DNA of 5,616 nucleotides from JAHEYF01 sp045805185 (GTDB lineage Bacteria > Bacteroidota > Bacteroidia > B-17B0 > Aurantibacillaceae): assembly GCA_045805185.1 (NCBI GenBank), contig JBJMLS010000142.1, forward strand, positions 1-5,616, read 5' to 3'. The position numbers and the translations under genes were made by a program. The notes below the pieces were generated by a model. The model was not told the origin of the DNA, did not search any database, and saw only the letters and a program-made list of their open reading frames with translations. Each line of letters starts with the position of its first letter. The first letter of the stretch is position 1. Below are positions 1 through 5,616 of the stretch, one piece after another.

Positions 1-80
1 GCGGCTCTTCGCGCAAGCATGTTTTTTGTTGTTCTCCTTTTCGAATGTGGCGAAATACCCTGACCTTTCACTATTCAATT

Positions 81-572
81 ATGCGGCGATCACACTTATG
101 GATCCTGTTGTCAGTTATTTTGCCGGTTGCGGAGGCCTGTAAAGATAATTCTTCCGATAAGAGAAGCGGGTCGCACAGGTTTTATTACCTCAGGTATAAT
201 ATGTCTGCGCAACCCTCACCTGATACTGTATTTATTAATTCTCTTAACAGGAACGTGAGCGATTTTCAGAATATTTTCACTGCTGAATTTAAAGAAGCGG
301 GAAAGCCGGTTTATAAGTTCATCAATAGCGCGCCGCCGGCTGAAAACAGGACAATGTATTATTATACGGAAGACTTCGGGATTATTTACAGCAAGAATAT
401 CACCCGTAAAAGTTACAGTAGGCTGCATTCTAATAACGACAGCACTGACAAGGCAATCGGTGAGTATATTGACAGGATCCTGAGCAATCAGAATCTCGTA
501 GCAGCGGGAGAAGAGTACATTGTATTGGGAGATACCATCATTCGTCTTAACGAACCGGAAAATTGTGAATAG
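81..572 (+). CDS. Predicted lipoprotein of unknown function
   Basis: A 163-residue protein whose family I do not recognise. An in-frame ATG lies 36 bases upstream at 45, but the ATG at 81 is preferred. From there the protein has a basic n-region (MRR), a hydrophobic stretch (LWILLSVILPV) and a cysteine at residue 20 followed by polar KDNSSDK, the layout of a Bacteroidota lipoprotein signal. The lipobox is poor (A-E-A before Cys, no Leu at -3), so signal peptidase I cleavage is also possible. The mature part is soluble-looking, polar and rich in Asn, Ser and Tyr, with no membrane segment and no catalytic motif I can name. Neither candidate start has a Shine-Dalgarno sequence or a clear TAnnTTTG promoter. 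It is the only plus-strand gene and converges on the T9SS plug gene with 33 bases between stop codons. Its reading frame is open to the left window edge, so an upstream start cannot be fully excluded. Confidence 0.72.
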   Translation: MRRSHLWILLSVILPVAEACKDNSSDKRSGSHRFYYLRYNMSAQPSPDTVFINSLNRNVSDFQNIFTAEFKEAGKPVYKFINSAPPAENRTMYYYTEDFGIIYSKNITRKSYSRLHSNNDSTDKAIGEYIDRILSNQNLVAAGEEYIVLGDTIIRLNEPENCE

Positions 573-605
573 GGTTTTGGAAAATGAACTAAGAAAAACT
601 GAACG

Positions 606-1904
606 CTATTTTCTAATCGAGTTCATCCGTTTAAATCCAATCAGCTGATCGTAATAGGTTCCCTGCTGCCTGTGATAAACATAAATTGCGTAGTCGTTCT
701 CCGTTTCCCAATGGTTGCCCTCAACTACTGTTTCATCGGAGGCCGTTTTACCGTCTTCCAGGAAAGCATATTCATAATTGTAATAGCCCTGCTTAAGCAG
801 AAGATTGCATTCGTAGCCCATGCGCTTGTAATTGTAGGTCATCCGGTTTTCCTTGCTCATCCGCCAGTCGCAAAGCTTGCCAAGAATATAAAAGTTACCG
901 TTATTTATCGGGTTGTCATACGGAAAGAAAAAATTCACTACGCAGTAATCCGCCTCAATATCGGAGTTGTCGCGTTCCTGGATCTTTACCAGGTAGCCTC
1001 CGTTAATGTCAGGAACCTGGCTGTAACGTTTAAATGTTTTGATCTCATCGGTAAGCAGGTCAACATGATTTACATTGTTTGAATCCTTGTAACTTGCCTT
1101 AAGGAACTGGCTGAGGTAACGTATGCTTTTCATGTCAAAATTCCGGAATTCATTTCCCCCGTTAAAAACGTTGGTGCCATCATCATAATCAAAGGTCAGC
1201 TCCTTATCCTTTGTAAACATCGGCTTCATTCCGTAAATCGCATTATCCCACCGGTTATTCTGGCATACCACTACTTTCATATCGCTGAAAGGATTGGTCA
1301 TGTTGTACCCGCTTGTGAACACGCTGAAGTCAACTTCCTGTTTGTTGTAATAGTCGTCGGATCCGGCGGCCTGGTGAACATAGCCCGACACCGTTACTTT
1401 GTTCTGGAACACCATAAAGCGTTTGGTCAATACCAGGTTCTCCTTGTCGTTGTCCTGGTATACTTTCATCACATAATTGCCGCTCTTGTTAAACTTCATC
1501 GTATTATTCGGGAAAGTCACGGTGTAGTGCGTATACTTCTGAAGCGTGTTAAAAGAAAATGTATAATTGGAAATATTATCTTCAAAAAAACCGGTGAGGT
1601 ATTCCGCCTGCATGATATCGGTGGGAGCCCAGTTGGCCTCGCAATGGATCAGCGTATAACTGTAGCTTTTGTAGCCTCCTTCCAGGTCGTCAAAGCTGAG
1701 CTTCAACTGCTGATTGCTGCTCAGTTCAATGATGGGTGCTGATAATTCCCAGGAAGCCTCATGCAGTTGTATGGTCTTAATATAGTTCTTATAGGTCCAG
1801 TCCTGGTAACGGATATAATTGTCATTGACATAGTCGTCCTTGTCGCTCTGCGCCAGGATACCTGATGCAAAAAGAGAAGCAAGAATAAAAAACCAGGATT
1901 TCAT
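606..1904 (-). CDS. Type IX secretion system plug-domain protein (DUF5103)
   Basis: A 432-residue exported protein of the DUF5103 family. In Flavobacterium johnsoniae a member of this family, Plug, binds the periplasmic opening of the giant SprA translocon barrel and closes it when no PorV-substrate complex is engaged. Residues 1-18 form a signal peptide (MKSWFFILASLFASGILA) with no lipobox cysteine, so a soluble periplasmic protein is expected. Family-like blocks visible are LIHCEANW at 85-92, YTHYTVTFPNN at 124-134 and SGNYVMKVYQD at 141-151. Near the C-terminus are a beta-rich segment with EADYCVVNFFF (317-327) and LKQGYYNYEYAF (370-381). The length is normal for the family and the reading frame is intact. 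It is the last gene of the operon: its ATG shares one base with the TAA of the GIN gene (TAATG), suggesting translational coupling, and no Shine-Dalgarno sequence is visible. Some genomes carry several DUF5103 paralogues, so whether this is the copy that works with SprA is an inference. Confidence 0.92.
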   Translation of the reverse strand: MKSWFFILASLFASGILAQSDKDDYVNDNYIRYQDWTYKNYIKTIQLHEASWELSAPIIELSSNQQLKLSFDDLEGGYKSYSYTLIHCEANWAPTDIMQAEYLTGFFEDNISNYTFSFNTLQKYTHYTVTFPNNTMKFNKSGNYVMKVYQDNDKENLVLTKRFMVFQNKVTVSGYVHQAAGSDDYYNKQEVDFSVFTSGYNMTNPFSDMKVVVCQNNRWDNAIYGMKPMFTKDKELTFDYDDGTNVFNGGNEFRNFDMKSIRYLSQFLKASYKDSNNVNHVDLLTDEIKTFKRYSQVPDINGGYLVKIQERDNSDIEADYCVVNFFFPYDNPINNGNFYILGKLCDWRMSKENRMTYNYKRMGYECNLLLKQGYYNYEYAFLEDGKTASDETVVEGNHWETENDYAIYVYHRQQGTYYDQLIGFKRMNSIRK

Positions 1905-2638
1905 TAAAATGGAATTAGTTGACCTTTGCCGTAACGCTCGACAGTTATTATGCCAGGATTTCCCTTGTAGTACACATTGCCGCTTCCATAAAGCTTCGCA
2001 AAGATCTCGGCGTTGGCATTTATTTTTGCAGTTCCGCTTGAATTAAAATAGATGAAGCAGAATGGCGTATCGAGATTTTCCGCGTTCACAAAGCTTTGAC
2101 CGGTGCTATGTACCGAATGGTTGAGCGTGCTGCCTGAAACGATCGCATCTCCTGCGCCATGCAAATGCCCGCTCACCGTATTGCAGTTTACCGAAAGAAT
2201 GATATCGCCGGAGTTTTGAATGTCGTACTCGATCATTCCGCCGTTAATTGTATTTTCGGAATAGAAATTCCCAACGGATTTATTGGTAATATAGCTAAGG
2301 GAAGGAGCTTTCACATGAACCTTAATACCGCTTTTTTTGTAGCTGCGCATGAAATCACATTTGTTATCGTTCCTGAGGCGTAGCTCATTTCCCACCACTT
2401 CTGCTTTTATGAGCTTAAGCAAATGACTTCCGCCTTCAATTTTAACTTCAAAGGTGGAATCAGGGGATTGAGAAAAGTAAACATCCATTTTATCCTCCAT
2501 CAGAATTCTATCGAAACCTTTCAGGTCGCGCGTTTCCACACCCGGTTTGCCGGTGCCTTTAAAGCAATCGCAGAGGTTCTCTTTTTTGCAGGAAGAGAAT
2601 AGCAGTGCAAGTACAGGTAGGTAAAGGATCAGTTTCAT
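1904..2638 (-). CDS. GIN-domain (DUF2807) lipoprotein, adhesin-head-like
   Basis: A 244-residue putative lipoprotein. Residues 1-16 form a signal sequence ending LLFSS before Cys17, followed by KKEN; the lipid-anchored protein would face the periplasm or cell surface. From about residue 36 (ETRDLKGFDRI) to about 228 the protein shows the repetitive beta-helix pattern of the GIN domain: an early VYFSQSPDSTFEVKIEG block, then short Gly-rich turns (SGD at 143-145, GAGD at 161-164, SSGTA at 200-204, GSGN at 218-221) and the characteristic YYKGNP at 223-228. The domain is annotated as a putative autotransporter adhesin head, but no biochemical activity is firmly established for it. Cysteines at 23 and 25 follow the lipid anchor closely. 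The ATG overlaps the TGA of the upstream PagL-like gene by four bases (ATGA), within an A-rich tract, and the TAA overlaps the next ATG, so this is the middle gene of a coupled operon. The family call is secure; the function is not. Confidence 0.9.
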   Translation of the reverse strand: MKLILYLPVLALLFSSCKKENLCDCFKGTGKPGVETRDLKGFDRILMEDKMDVYFSQSPDSTFEVKIEGGSHLLKLIKAEVVGNELRLRNDNKCDFMRSYKKSGIKVHVKAPSLSYITNKSVGNFYSENTINGGMIEYDIQNSGDIILSVNCNTVSGHLHGAGDAIVSGSTLNHSVHSTGQSFVNAENLDTPFCFIYFNSSGTAKINANAEIFAKLYGSGNVYYKGNPGIITVERYGKGQLIPF

Positions 2639-3756
2639 TTTTTCTTTTTAAGCGGTATCCGGTATCCTGCACCAAACTCGAAAAAGCTGGCTACCGCCCA
2701 GTGCGTCTTTAACGAAAAGTTAAGGATAATATTATTCTTCAGGTAATGCCGCACGCCGATGCGGTGAAAAAAGAGTCCATCGCCGAGGTAGGGCGTTTTC
2801 AGGTAATAGCCAAATTCAACCGGGAAAACTGTTCTGCCCACATTGTAGCAATAGCTAAACTTTGCGCCTACCTGAATGTATCTGGCAGGATTGCTGTAGC
2901 GCACCGAATCTTCACGATAGATCTCTTCCGCTACCGCGCCCAGGTAATAAAGATCGAGCCCGCCGCCAAATTTGTGCGTATTGCGACGGTTATAATAGTA
3001 ACCCAATGTATAGGTCTCCGCTGCATATTTCGCTCCGCCGGGAGGCTCTACTTCATTGAAGCCGATAGCGGCAAGCGCATAGATCTCATGACGGCTCGGG
3101 GCGCAACTGGAAGAATCGGAGCAAATGACAGGGGCGATTTCTTTTTTACTTCTGAATTTGTAGATAAGTCCGCTATTAAGCGTAAGCATATTTATGCCGA
3201 GGTTAGGCGCTTTGTACTTGCCGTTGGAAGCGTGCGAGAAATTCAGTCCGGCTTCCAGGCGCAGACGGTTTGTGATATCAAACTGGTAAAACCATTTAAA
3301 ATTCACGAAGGCGTTAAAATTAACGCTGATCACATTGTTTTTATGGTTGGCTATAGGATCAAATCTTTTGGTTGCGTAAGCGAGTCCGCTGCTCAGGCGC
3401 AGGTAGAGCCGCGAAGGTGATTTTCTCGCTTTAAGCGGGATTTCATAGAACGGCGCAATGGCATACAGACTCCCTAGCTGTTCAGGATTTCCCAGATTAT
3501 AATAACTGAATGCTATTCCTTTTTCAGGAAAGTTATTTTCATAGTGCCATACCTCATCGCCCTTCGTAGGAAGAACATAATCGATCTCGCCGCCGTATAT
3601 ATGGCCCTTGATCAGGTGACCCATACTGTTTCTGTGCTGCATGATATATCCGTAATTAGCGCTGGTTCGCATATAATAGGAATAGGGATTGTCCGCTTGG
3701 GAGTAAACGCTGGTATAGACCAGGCAAAAGAATAGTAATGCTGTTAATACCCGCAT
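2635..3756 (-). CDS. PagL-like acyloxyacyl hydrolase, outer-membrane barrel (long Bacteroidota form)
   Basis: A 373-residue predicted outer-membrane beta-barrel. Residues 1-20 are a signal peptide (ending VYSQ) without a lipobox. The N-terminal half resembles PagL, the lipid A 3-O-deacylase: the block FSHASNGKYKAPNLGIN at 173-189 matches the PagL active-site region HxSN(A/G)...PNxG. His175, Ser177 and Asn178 align with the catalytic His, Ser and oxyanion Asn. The position of the third PagL catalytic residue (Glu, 14 after His) is Asn189 here. The C-terminal half (about 222-369) is a second strand-rich region with short turns and conserved-looking RIGVRHYLKNN (332-342) and LKTHWAVASFFEFGAGYRI (349-367). 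PagL itself is about half this length. The protein ends in KKKK instead of an aromatic residue, which is atypical for a BamA-recognised barrel. It is the first gene of the operon, with a TATATTTG promoter element directly upstream. The fold and family are fairly sure; lipid A deacylation is inferred, and the substituted acid makes the exact reaction uncertain. Confidence 0.86.
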   Translation of the reverse strand: MRVLTALLFFCLVYTSVYSQADNPYSYYMRTSANYGYIMQHRNSMGHLIKGHIYGGEIDYVLPTKGDEVWHYENNFPEKGIAFSYYNLGNPEQLGSLYAIAPFYEIPLKARKSPSRLYLRLSSGLAYATKRFDPIANHKNNVISVNFNAFVNFKWFYQFDITNRLRLEAGLNFSHASNGKYKAPNLGINMLTLNSGLIYKFRSKKEIAPVICSDSSSCAPSRHEIYALAAIGFNEVEPPGGAKYAAETYTLGYYYNRRNTHKFGGGLDLYYLGAVAEEIYREDSVRYSNPARYIQVGAKFSYCYNVGRTVFPVEFGYYLKTPYLGDGLFFHRIGVRHYLKNNIILNFSLKTHWAVASFFEFGAGYRIPLKKKK

Positions 3757-3766
3757 GGTTGGCCGG

Positions 3767-3774
3767 CAAATATA
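3767..3774 (-). promoter_or_regulatory. Bacteroidota-type -7 promoter element (TATATTTG) for the PagL-GIN-plug operon
   Basis: Read on the minus strand this is TATATTTG, an exact match to the Bacteroidota -7 consensus TAnnTTTG used by the primary sigma factor of this phylum. Ten bases separate it from the operon's first ATG (3756-3754). A start site about six bases downstream of the element would leave a leader of only a few bases. The matching -33 element is weak: TTTC lies 17 bases upstream, against TTTG at about 19-21. The element sits in the 88-base gap between the DUF2304 gene and the PagL-like gene, the only sizeable non-coding gap inside the minus-strand block. I found no convincing hairpin terminator for the upstream glycosyltransferase group in that gap. 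Confidence 0.55.
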
Positions 3775-3844
3775 CGATAAAATGAATTAAAGAAAGATCT
3801 CGCTGGGAATTTTAGGAACTCTTGAGGGATTAAGAATGCTTTGT

Positions 3845-4213
3845 TCATTGAACAGTCCCCTTTTTTTCATTCAGCTCAGCCTTCAGTAAGGTCAATTCCT
3901 GCGCTAGCTCTCTTATTTGCCGGTGCTGCCTTGAGCTGACGACGGACAAATGAACGAGGAATACGATAATTGCGAAGATCGCTCCTAAGAATATCAGGGC
4001 GGGAGCATAAAAGATCCCGAGGAATGTTGCAATTAAGTCAAGGCCGTTTCGCCAGAATGCGAAAACGAGGAACACGCAGGTGCAGACGATCCAGGTAATT
4101 GAATATTCTTCGCGAAGGCGTCCCTTAAGGATCAGGCGAAAAATGAAAAGCATAAAGAGGATCGAGCCAATAATGCTGACGATCTGAATTTTAAAGGGGA
4201 TCACGTTTTCCAT
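3845..4213 (-). CDS. DUF2304 small membrane protein
   Basis: A 122-residue integral inner-membrane protein of the DUF2304 family. Hydrophobic segments lie at about 8-29, 38-53 and 61-90; the last is long enough for two closely spaced helices. The conserved-looking block LREEYSITWIV (33-43) and the GLDLIATFLGIFYAPALIF region (57-75) are typical of the family. After the last membrane segment comes a basic, coiled-coil-like tail (about 95-117, with Leu, Ile and Ala at heptad spacing). DUF2304 proteins are commonly encoded directly after a GT2 polyprenyl-phosphate glycosyltransferase, as here, and are thought to assist that enzyme or movement of its lipid product; no reaction is established. The start codon lies inside the end of the GT2 gene, with a 23-base overlap in another frame, implying coupled translation. 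It is the last gene of its group. Confidence 0.9.
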   Translation of the reverse strand: MENVIPFKIQIVSIIGSILFMLFIFRLILKGRLREEYSITWIVCTCVFLVFAFWRNGLDLIATFLGIFYAPALIFLGAIFAIIVFLVHLSVVSSRQHRQIRELAQELTLLKAELNEKKGTVQ

Positions 4214-4922
4214 AAAATTTGAGTCTTAGGTATAGGAATATAACGGCAAGGCTGACCTTGGCCATGTAATAAATGCTTTTGTAGGAGTGAATGGATGAAC
4301 TTCCGCCTTGTCTCTCGCGCATCTCTACCGGAACTTCTGTTATCCGCAACCTGTTCATCGCATATAGGATCAGGGCTTCTGGTTCCGGATACTCATCGGG
4401 ATAATAATCACAGGCCACACTCAGCGCTTGTTTGTTGAGCGCCCTGAAGCCGGAAGTAGTATCGCTGATAATTAATCCCGTAAGTATTTTGTTAAGGCCT
4501 TTAAAATAAGCAATGCCTGATCTTCTCAGGTAGGTAGACTGATAACCTTTATTCCTGATGAAACGCGATCCGATCGTTACATCGGAATTTCCAGCCAGGA
4601 TGGGAGCGATCAAATCCGGAATTTCATGAACAGGATGCTGGCCGTCGCCGTCCAGTTGAATAGCAATATCGAAGTTATGACCAAGGGCATATTTGAATCC
4701 TGTATGCACTGTTCCTCCGATCCCAAGGTTTACCGGAAGATCAAGATAAATTACTCCCGATCGTTGAAGGATCTCCAGCGTATGATCGGTAGAGCAGTCA
4801 TTTACCGCGATGGGCACAAGTTGGTATTCATCAGCAGGCTTGAGTTGATAAATCTCTTCCAGCACTTTAGCAATTGAAGCGCTTTCATTATAACAGGGAA
4901 TAATTATGGCAATTTTCAACAT
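4191..4922 (-). CDS. GT2 glycosyltransferase, dolichyl/polyprenyl-phosphate sugar synthase type
   Basis: A 243-residue GT-A fold glycosyltransferase of family 2, close in pattern to DPM1-like enzymes that move a sugar from a nucleotide donor to polyprenyl phosphate on the cytoplasmic face of the inner membrane. Motifs in order: IIIPCYNE (6-13), VNDCSTD nucleotide-binding block (40-46), NLGIGGTVHTGF (65-76), the metal-binding DxD in QLDGDGQHP (89-97), IGSRF (117-121), DTTSGFRALN (154-163) and the C-terminal RERQGGSSS acceptor-side motif (202-210). All key residues are present. The length is short for the family: it ends after one weak hydrophobic segment (about 219-235) and lacks a C-terminal pair of membrane helices, a job the neighbouring DUF2304 protein may fill. 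The sugar and product cannot be read from sequence. It starts 15 bases after the stop of the GT39-like gene, with no Shine-Dalgarno sequence, and overlaps the DUF2304 gene by 23 bases. Confidence 0.94.
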   Translation of the reverse strand: MLKIAIIIPCYNESASIAKVLEEIYQLKPADEYQLVPIAVNDCSTDHTLEILQRSGVIYLDLPVNLGIGGTVHTGFKYALGHNFDIAIQLDGDGQHPVHEIPDLIAPILAGNSDVTIGSRFIRNKGYQSTYLRRSGIAYFKGLNKILTGLIISDTTSGFRALNKQALSVACDYYPDEYPEPEALILYAMNRLRITEVPVEMRERQGGSSSIHSYKSIYYMAKVSLAVIFLYLRLKFYGKRDPL

Positions 4923-4937
4923 GAATGCTGGCAGTTT

Positions 4938-5616
4938 CTAAGTATCGATCCCATTTTTAGCTTTGTCATAGTCCGGATGAACATAAAGTGTTTTTAAATA
5001 TTCGTATTCACTATCCGGGATCCTGATTCTCCAGAAAACGTATTTATATGCGGGCCATGTCATACTATCGAAGTGGATCTTATTGACGCGGTAAAGATAG
5101 GCTGACTTAATATTATGAAGTAAAAGAAAGATCAGTAAAAAAGAAGCGGCATAGCGGAGCTGCGGTTTTACCCGGATATTTCCGAAAAAACCGCAAAAAC
5201 CTATTGCGAGGAGCGGATAGATCTCGATCATGGAGCGTGCCCCGAAGCCGCCGCCGAACCACCAGGTCCACCAGCTGCTGTTCAGGTAAACGAATAAAAC
5301 GATTAGCAGCAAGCTTGCCAGGAAGAACTGGTTCTTTTTCCTGTTTCCTAAGAATAGTCCGGCCACTGCAATAAGCAATAGCGGAGAATAGATGAACCAG
5401 CCTTTGCGGAGGGCGAAAGGATATTCCAGTAGATGCGGCCGGGTATAAAAGAATTGTTCGCCCACATAAGAGAAGTAAAGCCAGTGTCCTGTAGCATATT
5501 TCCAGTAGAACAATTGCGGTGACAGGGTAATCAGCGTGGCAAGAGCCATCATGAAAAGATGCGTATAATGTTTCCTGAACAGCCTTAAATTTTCAAAAAA
5601 AGATCTCATTCCGTTA
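4938..5616 (-). CDS. GT39/ArnT-like membrane glycosyltransferase, C-terminal part (5' end outside window)
   Basis: The C-terminal part of a multi-pass membrane protein. An ATG at 5609-5607 opens a 223-residue product, but the frame stays open to the window edge (the preceding codons read Asn-Gly). The content matches the C-terminal portion of much longer GT-C enzymes, so I treat this ATG as internal and the gene as cut by the window. Numbering from that Met, hydrophobic segments lie at about 17-33, 72-88, 96-110, 127-143 and 154-166. Between the first two lies a periplasmic-type loop with FYWKYATGHWLYFSY (34-48) and FALRKGWFIYSP (65-76), a pattern common in Bacteroidota proteins of this kind. 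WWTWWFGGGFGARSMIE (113-129) is the other recognisable block. Such enzymes take a sugar from a polyprenyl-phosphate carrier and place it on a lipid, glycan or protein outside the cytoplasm. The catalytic Asp/Glu motifs expected near the N-terminus are not in view, so family assignment rests on the C-terminus alone. The GT2 gene follows 15 bases downstream and may supply its lipid-linked donor. Confidence 0.78.
   Translation of the reverse strand, partial: NGMRSFFENLRLFRKHYTHLFMMALATLITLSPQLFYWKYATGHWLYFSYVGEQFFYTRPHLLEYPFALRKGWFIYSPLLLIAVAGLFLGNRKKNQFFLASLLLIVLFVYLNSSWWTWWFGGGFGARSMIEIYPLLAIGFCGFFGNIRVKPQLRYAASFLLIFLLLHNIKSAYLYRVNKIHFDSMTWPAYKYVFWRIRIPDSEYEYLKTLYVHPDYDKAKNGIDT

Noticed and set aside
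2..142. A plus-strand frame open from position 2 to a TAA at 140-142, possibly the end of an upstream gene
   Set aside because: It would overlap the lipoprotein signal sequence by about 60 bases in another frame. Forty-six codons with no recognisable motif are not enough to call it.
584..626. Inverted repeat ATGAACT/AGTTCAT between the convergent genes as a shared terminator
   Set aside because: The stem is only seven AT-rich base pairs with a 29-base loop, it has no U-tract, and it overlaps the end of the plug gene. It is likely chance.
672..1742. Two open frames on the plus strand (672-1082 and 1374-1742) inside the T9SS plug gene
   Set aside because: Both are antisense shadows of a well-supported gene, with no start signals or protein-like features of their own.
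2746..3420. A 224-codon open frame on the plus strand
   Set aside because: It lies entirely antisense to the PagL-like gene, which has a signal peptide, family motifs and operon overlaps. The plus-strand translation has no recognisable domain and is the usual by-product of codon bias.
3775..3844. Search for a terminator of the glycosyltransferase group
   Set aside because: No GC-rich stem followed by a T run is visible on the minus strand, so read-through into the PagL operon cannot be excluded.
4626..4877. An 83-codon plus-strand open frame inside the GT2 gene
   Set aside because: It is antisense to the conserved GT2 motifs and has no independent support.

Overview
The window looks like a chromosomal segment from a member of the Bacteroidota. 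Three things point there. One gene encodes a type IX secretion system (T9SS) plug-domain protein, and T9SS is essentially confined to this phylum. It lies beside a GIN-domain lipoprotein and a long-form PagL-like outer-membrane protein, both typical of the phylum. The one promoter I can place has the Bacteroidota -7 motif TAnnTTTG rather than an E. coli-type -10, and start codons mostly lack Shine-Dalgarno sequences. I cannot name a genus; the style fits environmental Chitinophagales, Sphingobacteriales or Flavobacteriales.

Layout, left to right. (1) 81-572 (+) encodes a small predicted lipoprotein of unknown function, the only plus-strand gene. (2) 606-3756 (-) is a tightly packed three-gene unit, transcribed right to left: a PagL-like acyloxyacyl hydrolase, a GIN-domain (DUF2807) lipoprotein, and the T9SS plug-domain protein. 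The genes overlap by 4 bp (ATGA) and 1 bp (TAATG), so they are almost certainly one operon. A TATATTTG promoter element sits 10 bases before the first ATG, implying a very short or absent leader. (3) 3845-5616 (-) is a second packed group: the C-terminal part of a GT39/ArnT-like multi-pass membrane glycosyltransferase that runs off the right edge, a GT2 polyprenyl-phosphate sugar transferase, and a DUF2304 small membrane protein overlapping the GT2 gene by 23 bp.

Functionally this is a cell-envelope neighbourhood. The right group resembles modules that charge a polyprenyl phosphate with a sugar and transfer it on the far side of the inner membrane. The middle operon makes one outer-membrane protein, one lipoprotein and one exported periplasmic protein, and so couples possible lipid A or LPS remodelling with a component of the T9SS translocon. 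That coupling is an inference from gene order. No mobile element, CRISPR array, RNA gene, origin or large repeat was seen, and no stretch over 300 bases lacks a gene. I do not see an undescribed system here. The points most worth a second look are the substituted third catalytic residue in the PagL-like protein, its operon with the T9SS plug gene, and the near-leaderless promoter.
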